A stretch of 64,000 nucleotides of DNA, from assembly GCF_000090795.2 (NCBI RefSeq), contig NW_003546348.1:53468-117467 (forward strand). The letters are read 5' to 3'. Position 1 is the stretch's first letter, and every line of letters begins with the position of its first letter. Source of the DNA: Amphimedon queenslandica (lineage: Eukaryota; Porifera; Demospongiae; Haplosclerida; Niphatidae). The position numbers were made by a program, and so were the translations under genes. The notes under the pieces were generated by a model, which worked only from the letters and a program-made list of their open reading frames with translations, was not told the origin of the DNA and ran no database searches. Below, piece after piece: positions 32,568 to 45,900 of the stretch.

Positions 32568-33711
32568 ATTTATAAATAAGTGTAGCAAGCACATGCCCAC
32601 TCATTATTATTATTACTTCCAATATGTGTGACATTCAAAATAATAAATATTGACACTAATATTTCAATAACATTTTGAGGATGAATATTTAGACTGATAT
32701 TTGATTTATTTCCACTGAGGTATTCGGATATTTTGTCTAAACTCTGATAAGAGTGTTATTCTATAGAGCACCCACCACATGAATATAGTCACCTCTAATC
32801 AGTACATGTACATGTGTACATGTATTTTCTCATGTATACAGCATATACCATATTACCTTTTTTGCTTAAGCGTCTTGGCATTAGATTCATTACAAATCTA
32901 CATAAATGCATTGGTTTACAAGTATTGACTAATCACAGATACACAAATATATACACATGGACCCTTTTTGTTAAAGTGTCATTAATCACAGCTGTACATA
33001 AATCTAATTGATTCATGTACGCGTACATATACATCCACTGTACATTGTTTAATCACAAGTCTATAATTGCATTCGTTTACATGTATGTACATATTATTGA
33101 CACATGTATGCGTTTTACTACCATTTGTATTTAGGTGTCAGCCCTAATAGCATAATCTGCCCATACATGCATTGCTGTAAGGCTAATTTATACACGTACA
33201 TGTGGATATCAATTTTACACTCTCTTAACACGCATTCCTTGTATTAATTTGTTCTTCATGTATATATACATACCAGAAGCATGTTTGTGGTGTGTAGGGG
33301 CTACACGCCTTTTATTCTTTTCTGCCGAGTTCTGTTTCACGATGGTATATGCAGTGAATGATAATAATAGTAATATTAATAATACAACTGTCATTTTCTT
33401 TAAAAAACATCAGAGCTATCTTGTTATGGTATACTTTACATAAAGAATCTCATACAGTTAATGTTGTTTGTGCGTGTGTATTGTTATTGATGATATGTGT
33501 CACCTGACAATGATTGTTAATACAATGAGAGAGAGAGAGAGAGAGGAAAACAGAAAAACAGTAATAGTAGAGTGTGATTATAGTGAATGATCATAGACTT
33601 ATATATATAGTACAGTAATACAGTAACAATAATTATGTATCATAAAGTGAAGTATTGGAGTGTTGATAAACCAGTCAGTTGGAATGTGATTGCTTGTCCA
33701 GTAGTCATTCC
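32568..33711. other. Convergent intergenic region between LSM1 and the RhoGEF
   Basis: AT-rich DNA with many TACATGTA-like words, a GA run at about 33528-33545 and a TA run at about 33600. No supported gene. It presumably holds both 3' UTRs. Confidence 0.5.
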
Positions 33712-36700
33712 TCATAGAACTACAGAGATGTGCTTGTTGCCTATTTTGTGTTCAATGTGTCTGAAATCTGTCGGCTCTCCGATTTCTATCTTATTTAAGT
33801 GGCCCATGCTTTGCGATCTCTTGGGTTTAGGTGATGACGAGGGTCTATAAAGAGAAGAAGGAAATGCTAAATGATCATCAATGAGTTCCTATGGTCACTT
33901 ACGTTATGTCTTTGCTTGTTGCTCTCTTGAGTACCTTCAAAGCAGCCGAGAAACTAGTTTTCTTTTTTAGCTTGGTCTTAGTTTTTTCAGAGGAAGGAGC
34001 AGAGACTGAGGAACTGGAGGTCATTGGAGCAGAAGGAGGAGGAGGAGGAGGAGGCTGGTGGTGTTTATTGTCGTCCCTGTACCCACTATCAGTGCTGTTC
34101 AAGGATTGTAATGGTTTAAGTGTTGAGACATTCCCGTACGAGCTAAGGGCAGGCGCAGTGGGGTATGTGTGTTTGAGTGTGCCAGAGTCATCTTGACCGT
34201 AACTATAATCACCTGCTATTGAATCGAATCCTAATAATAAAGAGAGAGAGAGAGGAGTTTTTGAAGGAATGAGAGGGTGAGGGAGGGAATGATAATTGAT
34301 TGAATTGTGAAAGTATGTATTTTGTACACCTGCAACTAAACTAAAGGCTATTGCATTACATGTGGCTGCATGTAAGGTGTACCATTCGTCCTCAAGAATT
34401 TGTGACTCAAATTTCTTCTGCGTGTAGCACACATAAGGGCATTGATATGTATCAGAAAATAGTTTAGCCTTTATTAGTCAGTAAACAAATTTTGCATGCG
34501 TTGCTCATAGCTTGTAAATTTATTAGCTTATGTCGCATAAGGATACTAGTATTTATCTTATTTTATCATTAGTTACCTGATGTGCTTGAGTTTGATGAAT
34601 ATATCGATGCTCTTTGAGTGTTTAGAATCATATTCCTTGGTGCTTCCTCTCTCTCCTCCTCTCCCTCTCTTGCTTCCTCCTCTTCTATCGAGTCGTCGTG
34701 ACTGATGAGAGACGGTGAATGGGACATCAGTGTCTTATTTGATGACGTGGGTTGTTCCTCTAGCACTTTATCATCAGACCCAAGCAAGAGTACATCAGAG
34801 AAGCTAATGGCTCTATTTAGGTAGCTATTATTGACTTTATTCTCATCCTTATGTTTATCCTATAAAGAAAAGGAACAGCATGATGAAAGTAATGAATGAC
34901 ATTCTCAGTACATGTAGGATACATGCTTAGATAACACTGTAGCAGTAGAATTTATTATTACCCTGTGTCATTATTAATAACATATTGGTAGTTAGTTAGT
35001 TATTGTGTATACATGTCAGTGTAGATATCTATTTGCAACCTACTCCTACATGTACACTTGCTGTTCTACTGTGTAATACTATCATATCAGTTAAAATAAC
35101 AGAGACAGAGTGACTCTCTGTTGCCTCTTCTGATATTCCTAACAGCTTATTCAATTCTTATGTCACTCACTGCCCACCTAATATCTAGGAGATACTACGC
35201 ATTTGACTCAAGAATGAGAAGCTTAATTTCCTGGTGTGTATTTTCCGTGAACACGTAAATTAATGACGTATAGTAACTTATTGCTTTCTGATATAGCACA
35301 CGCTCTGTGTGTAATAATTGTAATTGTATATGGGAAAGTAAAGTGGGGGGGGGAGAGAGTGAGAATAATAGGCAATAGATGTACATATGCATAATGTGTG
35401 AATATGCATGCATGTATGTACATATTGTAATGTGAAGTGTGAGAGTGTAGTAATAATGATGAGGTAGTGGTACATTGATATAATGGCAGAGTACAATATG
35501 TACGTGGGAAAGGGATACGTAGGGGGAGAGAGTGATAGGGTAGAGTGTAGTAGTGTGACAATGGAGTTGTGTTTGAAGACAAGTGATTGGTGTTATTTTT
35601 TGTATGACTACCATCTGTCAATAACAGAGAAAGGGAGAAGAGAGAGAGGGGGGAGGAGGGTAGGTGGGTTTGCTGACATGCATTGAATAATGTCGTGTAT
35701 TCTAGTAAACAATTGGATTAGTAATTTGATAGATGTGTTGACACAATCTCTCCCCCTTTAACACTTAGGAAGTCTGACAGTAAGTCTGTGTTGTGTGTGT
35801 GTTCAAATGAAGTAATAATCACTGTATATACTCGTTATGATGGATGAGTAGAGCAACGAAGACACTCCAGCTGTCAGTATTGTCACTCTAATTGACCTTC
35901 AGTTACTTTTAAGGACATATGCTTTATATTACATCCGAATAATCTTGTACTACATTACATCAGTACATCTAATCGTTTGTACATGTACATGCACACGAAG
36001 TCATCTTTGTTGTTATTCTCTCTTACTTTCTCTTCTAGAAGATTTGCTACGGAGCGAGCAAGATGGCTGCTTTTCCCTAGAACGGAGTTCCCTCTTGACT
36101 GGTATACCCTCTCCTGTAGAGGAGGCGAGTGAGAGGGAGACGTGAGGTCATCGATGTTTGTCTGGGAGAAGTGACGTCGGATTTTCTCAGTGAAACGGAG
36201 CGAGTGGTAGCGTCTTGGTGGCTTTCTTTTTGTCTTCTTGTTACCTCTAAACAAAGAGAGAGAGAGGGGGAAGGATGAACATTACAAATTAAAGTAATAA
36301 TGATGCAATTTGAATAGATATACTACTTACCTTTTGCCTCTATTGTCATCTTTTCTTATTGAACTTGCTAGCTGACAAACTTGTATTGAATGGTCTAGTA
36401 GTACTAGGTTTGAGTGAAGTGCATTCAGTGCTGACTCAATATAATAGCAGTCAGGATGATCCTGTGAGGTGTGCTTCAATAAGGACTAGAGAGAGAGAGA
36501 GAGAGAGGGGAAGAGAAGAGAGAGAGATAAGCTTTTGTGTGGTGCTGAGAAAACACATCCTAAACACAATTAAAGCATTGATGTTACAATATCAACAAGT
36601 GATTAATCAGGGGGCGGCTAAGAAAAGTACCACTTTACATGTGAACAAAAGTACTGTTTTAAATAAGTATACATGAGACAAGCATTCTCTATCTAAGCTA

Positions 36701-39700
36701 GTATCATGTATTATAAGTTCCTGTCACATGTGCATTCACATACAGTTGAACGGGTTGGAGTTCATCCACTGATGCAACGGTTGGGAGGATTAGTGTAAAC
36801 AAAAATGGGTGGAAGTGTAATTGTGTGTGTCTATTGCTTTGTTGAGTGTACATGTAAGTGTATATAAAGCTCAGGGTTTATTTATACACTGCAGGTATGG
36901 CTCCAGGAGCCTGATCATGCACATCAATGATAAACAATGAGTAGGAGAGCAAGTAAGGAAAGAGTTATACCTTCAATAGCAGCTCATAGCGTGGTAGCCT
37001 CTGGATTGGGGTGAGGAGAAATGATGCCAAGCTTAGACCCTCACATTCAGGCCTCTGACTGCAATCCTGTTAAGATGAAAAGAAATAGCAGTAATTAGTC
37101 AGGTTTGCATGCTTCAAAATTTGCAGTCATTATTTCATATTATATAAGAGGACAATGTAGGATACTTGTCTTGTTGTGCCATGTAAATCAAAACAGAAGC
37201 TCTATATACACTCCGAGACTGATAGACGTCTGATTACATGTACGTGTACTATTACACTTTATGCACTGGATGGCTCATGTTTCTCCCCCTTCTATCCTTT
37301 GCACTCTTATCCTCCCACTCAGCCATATTTAGAGGTACATGTCATCTAAGCATATTATGTTTCACTCCCTCCTCCCTCTCCCTCTCTCTCCTGATAACTT
37401 ACGCTAATTGTCTTGCAAAAGAGTTGCGAAGTTTTTTCGTAGTGCACCAAAGTCTGGAGTGCAATTTTGAACTCATTCATGTATGCACTGTATAGAGCCA
37501 CAAACTCTCCCTACAATGACAAAAGAGGTGTTAGTAAAGATTGTGATGACGTAGTATAATTATTTACCCAATCATGAAATAATAGCTAGCCAACAATCTA
37601 CAAATTCGCATGCTACTTATAACATATCCACTATGAGGCTGAATGATACCACACACATGCAAGGATGGAAGGATATTAAAAAAGTGCCACACACATGCCC
37701 AGACACATAAAAGTGAATGGCTATAGTAATGGCTATAGCTTATAAGGCAGGAAGTGTTGTATGTAGGTATTATTGCGTGTCATCATGTATGGGCAATTTC
37801 AATTGTTGTATAAACAAACTTTGTTGGCTTGACAACCCAAAAGATAGGCACATTAAGAGATCAGTCTAGCCTGAAATAGGGCAAGCAAGCACACACACAC
37901 ACACATACACACAAAGTCCCTTTTGCTGTCCTTTCTCTCTATTTTACACTTTTAAAATCAGTCTTCAGTTCATCAAACTCATTTCCTTTAAACTTGCCTT
38001 ATTTTAAATCTACATGGGCATTGAATTGCCTGTAATGGGTCACTGGTGCCTCAAGTATGTATTCAAACTACCTTAATTGCTAAGAATTTAACTATGTTGT
38101 GACTGACTATGTGTGTGCAAATTTACTTTAGAGGACAGGCCAAGAGTATATACATAAGAATGCAAGGAATGTTTGGTTTGTGACCAACATAATTCGATCA
38201 ATCAGTTTTAATGTACAAATGCACTTGCATGTAGAGTAGATTGTAGACAGATCAAAGAGGGACATGACATATTGAAGGAAAGAGAGAGATAGAGGGAGAG
38301 AGAGAAGAAACTGAGAAAGAGATGATTCAAAAGGCCAGGGCAGGAAATAAAAGGCTATGCCTCATTGAGAAGTAGCTTTGAATTTTTCCTTGTATAATAA
38401 TCAATTATTACTCAATAATGTCCATTTAAGACTAACACTGTTTAGGCTATTATTGAATTTCCTTTCCAGCAATGAGAAAGGCAAATGTGCCTGAAGCAGG
38501 GGAGAGTTTATGATGAGGTAACATGAACACTGACAGTTTCACTAATTAAAGGTAAGTAGGTATAATATCAAGTCATGCACAGTTCTTCCTTCCTCTCACG
38601 TACTCCTCCTCTCTCTCCTTTCCAATTGAAGGAAACATGGTCACTAAGTAAACAGCCAAACACAATTACAATGGCTATCAATACGAGCAAGGACGTGTAA
38701 CTATGTATACAATACTAGCATTTCCCTCTTATATACCTCTTGATCTGTGCAGATGCGTCCAAAAACATCCCCTACGACTCCCTGCCATCTTGAGGATGCC
38801 TCGATCCTCTCTGTTAGCCGAGAGAGGAGGTCCCGATGAAGCAGTATGAGTGGTTCCAATTGACATGGGAACAAGAGGCGGAGGTCACGCGGTGCTATGA
38901 TCTTCTCAACGCTTGAGAGAAAAACCGAGAGAATGAGCTCGAGTGATGCAACGTAGCGACGCTCCGTTTGGAGGAGCTCGTTGAGTACCCAAGTCCTTTG
39001 ATCTATAAAAGACACATACATAAATGCTAACATTAATAAGTGTTTGTATACCCTACCTTCTCTTAGTGATTCAGTGCTTGATGATGAGGCATTGTGCATC
39101 TTGCCCAATATTGAAATGTTTCCTTCTTCACTGTGAGAAGACTCGGCTATAAAAATAAAATTAAATGCAAGAGTAATAACAATGATGGATGATGATGCAT
39201 GGATTATATCACATTGTAGTATGGATAAAAAGTGTGTGTTTGTGTAGATAGCAAGAAAGGGCCAGTGCATGTGTGGTTAAGGATAGGCTATGATTTTGAT
39301 TGATTCAAGGGAATGAGACGTGACTTCATATATTCATAGTCTATTCATAACTCAATCAGTCTCAGCTGAGGGCATCAATGAATAAACAATAAGTCGTCAA
39401 TTATGGTCGCTATTGACTCTGTGTGTGTCAAATTAGTTTATATCCTAGTGTGCAGTGTGAATCATCCTTACTGTTCTTGTAGTCTTCTTGTCGTGATTCC
39501 TCAAAATCGTCAAATTGAAAGACAGAGACAGAGCGACGATTAGTTGAAGGAGAATGGAGTAGCTCACCAACCTGAGGCAAAAGAAAGAAGAAATGAATTT
39601 CATTGTCTTTTATAAATTAGAAACAGACTGCCATGGTGGTCTGTCATGTGTATTACCCATCCACCAGCAAGTCCCTTGCAACTGTATATATACTGAAGTT

Positions 39701-41143
39701 ACAAGCTATGACACACTTAGGTAAATATCCCCTCTGTTTGCCCACACTCATTCAAAGAGAAAGTGTTATAGTTTGTATTTAAGTTCAATAGTACAGGTCA
39801 CTTGATACATATTCTCAACTTTCATTGATTCAACTAAAAGCAATATTGACTTACAATCTGAATGTGACACCAAGCAGAATCTTGAATCCTTATTCCAATC
39901 ACTTGTTGGGTAGACTATAACTCTCTGCTCTCTTTCTCTCTCACTCTTTTCTCTAGGCTTCACTTTTAGCAATTTTAAATAGAACAGTGTTTAAGTACAA
40001 CACCGCTAACTACTGGTCATGTCCCCCTATACAGGGCCTCACAATAAAACAGGCCTGTATCACCAATTGTCCAGTATTGAGAACCTTGACTGGACACAAT
40101 TTGATAACAGGCATATACACATGTACATCAAATTGCATGCAAATTTATAATTGGTCTTGCTATAATAATGCATTTAGACTGCTTGGCACATTGTCTCCAT
40201 TGGTAATGCTCAAAGCATCCCTATAATGCGACATTGGAGTATACTTTGTAGTCTGCTGGCATGCTGGCATGTACAAAGCTATTTCCTTGACTGGTTCATC
40301 AAGTAATGTCATAAAACAAGTCTAATAATTGTCTTATGAGTATTTGCAGAAAAGAATAGGCAGTGCCATTGAGTCTTATAAACATTGAGGAGGTATAAAA
40401 ATAAGAATAGGTTTGCTTACGTCAATGAAAAAAGAAACCTCATTTGTCTTTGCAGCCGTTACGTTGATAGGAGTGGCTGTGTATGCTCCACTGAAGACGT
40501 TTGATTCGTCTGCTAGACTGGTATTCATCTCCTCTTCGTGTCCAAGCATCATCACATCCATGCTTAATTCGCTATCATCGTCTTCGCTATTGTCCCTGCT
40601 CAGGTCTGGAGTCGGAGGGAGAGATGAAACACGACGATGATTGATGCGATACGAACTCATCTGTAATAGAGAGAGGAATGTGATAAAGAATAATCACATA
40701 TAAAGAATGCAAAGTATAAATGGACATTGTTGATCAGTGACAATTAATAGTGATTCATGTGCAATTTCACTAGCACTACTCAATGATGTCCTGTGCTATT
40801 CCACTAGAATTTATCAAAATACGGGTCTCTATTGTGAGATTTGAAATACAGAAGTATGCTATGTTTTTCTTGCGGTCATACAACTAGGTGTGAACGAGTC
40901 ACTTACTGCTGCTGTAGAGGAAGATAAAGGCGTAGCTCGTTGTAATGGTTCCTGCTCACTCTTTCTTGCTGCTGGCTTTATGCTGGAATAAATGGCCGAC
41001 GTATAACAGGCAACACTTCTCCACGGTAGCTGTTTATCCTTTAAACTATGTACTGAGCTGTCATGAGGCTTGCATTTTATATGAACGAGAGGAGTTGTAG
41101 CTTGACTAGTGGGAGTATGCGAACTTTCCACTGCAGCAGCCAT
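33712..41143 (-). CDS. DH-domain RhoGEF with C-terminal CRIB motif, 743 aa
   Basis: Twelve exons in transcription order: 41143-40907, 40660-40421, 39571-39472, 39146-39057, 39002-38737, 37510-37403, 37066-36971, 36461-36331, 36246-36027, 34859-34577, 34230-33903, 33844-33712; phases agree and the total is 2232 nt. The DH domain is at about residues 223-415: LNELLQTERRYVASLELI (CR1), EFVALYSAYMNEFKIAL, and SFLLTPIQRLPRYELLLK (CR3), then DHPDCYYIESALNALH. No PH domain follows; the next part is basic (KKTKRKPPRRYHSLRF), then acidic and Ser-rich, then PPPPPPPSAP. The last 25 residues contain a CRIB-like IEIGEPTDFRHIEHKIG (719-735), very close to the CDC42SE/SPEC motif IGEPTNFVHTAHVG. It likely activates a Rho GTPase and may bind Cdc42/Rac-GTP. 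Closest vertebrate class is unclear. Confidence 0.85.
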
Positions 41144-41288
41144 AAACAACCGACTGGTTATTAATAGTTATAAATTTCTACTAATTAACACAACTTAATT
41201 TCCGGTCTATAGCCACGTCCACGTGGGAGGGGCCATCTTGGAAAGTAAAAGTACAGGTTCGACTTGCCAAGTCTATAAATGTGAGCTT
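41144..41288. promoter_or_regulatory. Head-to-head start region RhoGEF/RIN (145 bp) with CACGTG and CCATCTTG
   Basis: CACGTG at 41220-41225 is followed by GCCATCTTGG at about 41231-41240, a YY1-type site on the minus strand. Both are between divergent start codons of two GTPase regulators. Confidence 0.5.
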
Positions 41289-42857
41289 ATGGAGCGCCAG
41301 GCTACTTATTTGAGGGTACTTTCTTTTTTACTCATATTAAATTTGACTTTACTCCCCGTGTTGCAGGTATTAGAGGCTCAGAGGCGAAGACTCGGGGACT
41401 ATGAGCAGATACACTTCAGAAAGAGTTGGTGAGTGGGTGTGTCAAGGCGTGGCCTTTATATGAGACCTTTCTCAATCTCTTGTAGGGCCAGAACAGCTTA
41501 CGAAACTATCAGAGACAATGGTATAGGATAAAGATGTGGAGAGTCTTTGTCAAAATTATATTTTATTATCTAGACTCTGTTTCTCGTCCGCCTGTCTTAC
41601 AGCCGCAAGTTTTGGACTTTTCTAAAGCTACGGCAAAACCTTATCTCCAACAAACTGAATCACTTTGGATGAAACTCGACCTCTCAAGACAAAATGGTAC
41701 GATATACTAATAATATACTAATAATACACTGAAACTGCTTGGTATGTGATTGTGGATGGATGTAAATACTTCATTAGTGCAAATACTTAGAAATGTGGTT
41801 TTGACTTTTTTATTGTTTGTGTTCATATTTTAAGTATATTTTGTCGTGTGTTTTATAAACATTTATCTCTCATACACACACACAACTGTCTCTCTATTTA
41901 GCTACCGAAGAGCTTTTTGATAAGAAACCAGGAGTGAGTAGATATTGTCTGTCTATGATATATCACAATCATGTCCTTGTAGACTTTTTATGTTAGGAGT
42001 TCCAGTAGGTCAAAGTATGCCCTCTCAGTTCGACTGGACAGTACAGAGACCCCAGTGATGCACTACCTTGTTTATTGCAATGCCCAAGGGTTTTACGGGA
42101 TACAGGGCTCCAACTTACAGTTTGTGAGTCTCTACGACATGTTGGCCTACTTCTGCTTCCAGCAAAGGTACAGTGTGTGTGCTGACTGTTATAGTTTAAA
42201 GAAGGGAGAGAGTTTATTTTATTGAGTGAAAGAGAAGGAAGCAGTGACTATGAATAATTGCCATACCATACACTTTCTTAAACTAACTATAACTAACATT
42301 AAAAGTATAATTATCAAAAATGCATCTTACTCCTTTCTGGCGTATCATTGTGCAATATAATTAATATGGAATACAATTAATATGTTTGAAGATGAATGTC
42401 TTGTATCATTTCCTTTCAGTGGCGGCATGCCTTGTTTACTGTCTCCTCCAACAATGCAGGAAAAGAGAGGATTCTATATATCTGGTCAGCCACACACATA
42501 CATGTACATATACATGCAATACGATATGTGCATGTACATGTGAAATGCATAGCATATCATATTTATCATTGTTATCATTATTAAACAATAGATTCAGAAT
42601 CCGATTCAGAGGAAGACGAAACTCAAGACGACGATCCCTTCTCTCCAGAGACGGAGAAGTTTCCGAATAACTCACGGCATCCCTTTGATCCTGCTAATCT
42701 GCCTCTCTCTGCAGGTAATTTGGCTTTTTGTGGATCATAACTATTCACACTACTGTAGTACCTCCCCCTTTACCTCCCCGCCCACAAAAGACTCGTTTTG
42801 ACCCCTCCCAACACTATGAGGTAAGAGAGGAGAGAGAGAGCTTTTATTTCAGCTAAT

Positions 42858-42910
<53 letters not shown>

Positions 42911-45900
42911 GATGAGTACTTCACACGTATTTGATCACATCAACTCTCTGGAGAAAAATGACTGCTCTTTAGCTACTTCTTCTCTTGACGAGGGGTTCCC
43001 CCCTCCCACTAGTAAAGGTTATAAAAATTTTGAGATATTAGCATCGTCTCTGATCGAAGACATCCCTTCATCTCGTAAGTCTGTGGTGATCCTTCCGAGC
43101 CAGCCACGCCCTCCACCCCTCCCACCAAAGACTGACAAACCACTAGTATATGACACGTGAGTTGAAATTGAAATTGTTATTACAAAATTAAATTCTAAAA
43201 TTATTTTAAAATTATTGTTAGTCCTCCTGCTATTCCACCTCGCCCGGTACCTCCTCCAATCCCTCCTAGAACAAGAAGGAATACTGATCACTCGCCTCAG
43301 CCTGAAAGAAAGAGGTCAGTGGATACTCTAGGATTTAGGGGACACAGGAGAGCTGCTTCTGACTCTAGTGTAGTGTCTGGAGTATCGGAAGACCAAGAAG
43401 GACTTCAAATGTCTTCTCCTGCTCCTCCTCCTCTTCCTCCTAAACGTAGAGGAGATACAGTAGCTTTTGATCCAGGAAGTATTGTGACTGAGGAGCCTAA
43501 AGGAGAAGGAGAGAAGAGAGAAGGAGAGAAGAGAGAAGGAAAGAAAGCGGAGGAGAGAGAAGGGAAAGGAAGAGATGTTAAAATTGATAGTATCAATGAT
43601 ATGGTGACTGATGACCTTGATGAGTGGACGATGGTTGACCGACAGGTGACCGAATCTTTATCTTCTTCTCAACTACAAACTTCAATATCATCGGCTTCAA
43701 CTCCCAAGACACAGGCTAAGAAGAAGAAGCAGAGGTGGACAAAGAGACGTGAGTCTGTACAACGTGCAATTAGGTTATGACTTTTTGTATTTCAGTCCAG
43801 AAGTGGAGGAGAAAGCCAAGAGGAAGATTAAAACATTATATACTAGAGTAAGAGAGCATATTTAGTCTCTTCTCCTTTCTCTACTATCATTTCTTCCTAT
43901 CAGTCTAGCGGAAGACATTAATAGTGAATTTGGTGCTCGAGTCCATTATTTCCTTGAGACCATAGTCATGAAAGGGAACGAGCCTCACCAGAAACTACTC
44001 AGCGATGTGAGTGCATCCATTTGCTTTTAATGGCCATTTTGTTTTTTTGTACATAATAATTAACACGTAAATATCATTTAGAATCCCAATTTGACTTTAG
44101 TGATATATATATATATATACTGTATTCTTAGGTGAGGCAGTTTGTGAGCAGAATGAGGGAGCTATTGTTGGACGAGTATCGAGTACCGCTTCTCAGCAAC
44201 GGGATGGACTCTTGTCGTAATTTTGAGCACCTGCTTGAAGCCACTCTCCAGCAGTGCATCACTCTACCTCTCCACAAGTTTTTGTTTGATAAAGTGAAGG
44301 ATAATTTGGTCGCCATTGGATCTTATGGACAGCTGGAAGAGGCAGTGGATAACGCAAGAAAGAAAACACCAGAGGATTTGGGAATAAGAGTGAGGACTTG
44401 AAATATTTCAATGTCTGTCTCAGGGTTTCCCGCAGGATTTTAGCATAGTGTTCAAAATGACTAGGAGAGAATTCTCCATTTTTATAATATTTTCTGATAC
44501 GTATACATGTTCTTATGTTGTGTAGCAAGTTTCAGTTGATTCCGATCAAAATTGGATTTTTTATGAATTTTTAAAGTTGCTCAAAAATTGGGCCAAATTG
44601 GCCAAAAATGACTAGGAGAGAATTCTCCATTTTTATTATATTTTCTGATGCATATACATGTTCTTATGTTGTGTAGCAAATTTGAGCTGATTCCGATCAA
44701 AATTGGATTTTTTATGAATTTTTAAAGTTGCTCAAAAATCAGGCCAAATTGGCCAAAAATGACTAGGAGAGAATTCTCCATTTTTATAATTTTTTCTGAT
44801 ACGTATACATGTTCTTATGTTGTGTAGCAAGTTTGAGCTGATTCCGATCAAAATTGGATTTTTTTATCAATTTTTAAAGTTTCATGTCATGTACCATTGT
44901 TGCAGTTCTCATGAAGCTTGTGCTGTTTAGCTCACACTTGGTATATTTTATGGGAAACCCTGATTGTTCTACCAACTTCTCCATTTCCCTTTCATTACTA
45001 CCTTTGCCCTGTATCATTATAGGCCCATTTGCTAGTACCAACTGAAAAATCTCTCTCTGAAATTAAAAGCATTTTTGAGAAATTGAAGCAGACGCACTGT
45101 GCCATGAGGAAGCTTGAGTATCTCCTTGAGGCTGTACGGCTCACCTATGAAGGAGTCAAAGACGTCAACAATCCAAAGAAGAGCATGAATGACCTTGGAG
45201 CGGATGGTATAATATCATCTCTTTGGTGCTACGGTTTTCATGGTTATTTTATTTAGATTTCCTTCCGCTCTTTGTTTGGGTTTTGGCTCATTCTAATTTT
45301 ATCTCTGCCGAGATAGAGGCAGAGTATATATGGGGCCTGGCCCATCCTTCTCTGTTTAATGGTGAAGGAGGATATTATCTAACAACACTAACTAGTGCTG
45401 GTATGTATGCATCATATATTGTATAGCTGGTCTCTTTTGTGTGGAATCAATTTCTATGCAGGCTTGTTAAATCCACTAAAATTGATTCCACTAAATTTTA
45501 TTAACACCAAAAAATTCAAAATAAAATATTAGCAGAAATTTTGTAAATTACGAAAATTAGTTCCAATGAAAATTTACAACAATGAAAATTTTGAGGCCAC
45601 AAAATAAACCAGCTATATGGTATGTCATTAATTGTTCTTCATTCCCCCTCTTTCTTTCTCTCAGTTAATGTGTTGAGGGAATTATGTAGTGAGACATACA
45701 ACGCAGAAAACTTGAATAAGACATTACCAAAAACTTCATGTCTGAAGTCAGAACTACAGGTGTACTCATGTCTTGGTCCTGATCCTCTAAAGGTTACCTG
45801 CAATGATTGCTTTTTACTGTTTTTATTTCTTCGTTTTATAAATAGTTTGATGGACCTTTTTCAATTCCTGTGTTACCAACAATGACTGCTGCTGAAATAT

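Noticed and set aside
35195-35621. Three overlapping His/Thr/Tyr-rich frames in the RhoGEF intron
   Set aside because: Low-complexity pyrimidine-rich DNA read in several frames; the flanking exons (36027 and 34859) splice in phase without them.
36800-38700. Search for a PH domain or extra coding exons in long RhoGEF introns
   Set aside because: DH exons join in phase across these introns, and no hydrophobic/aromatic pattern of a PH domain was seen in any frame.
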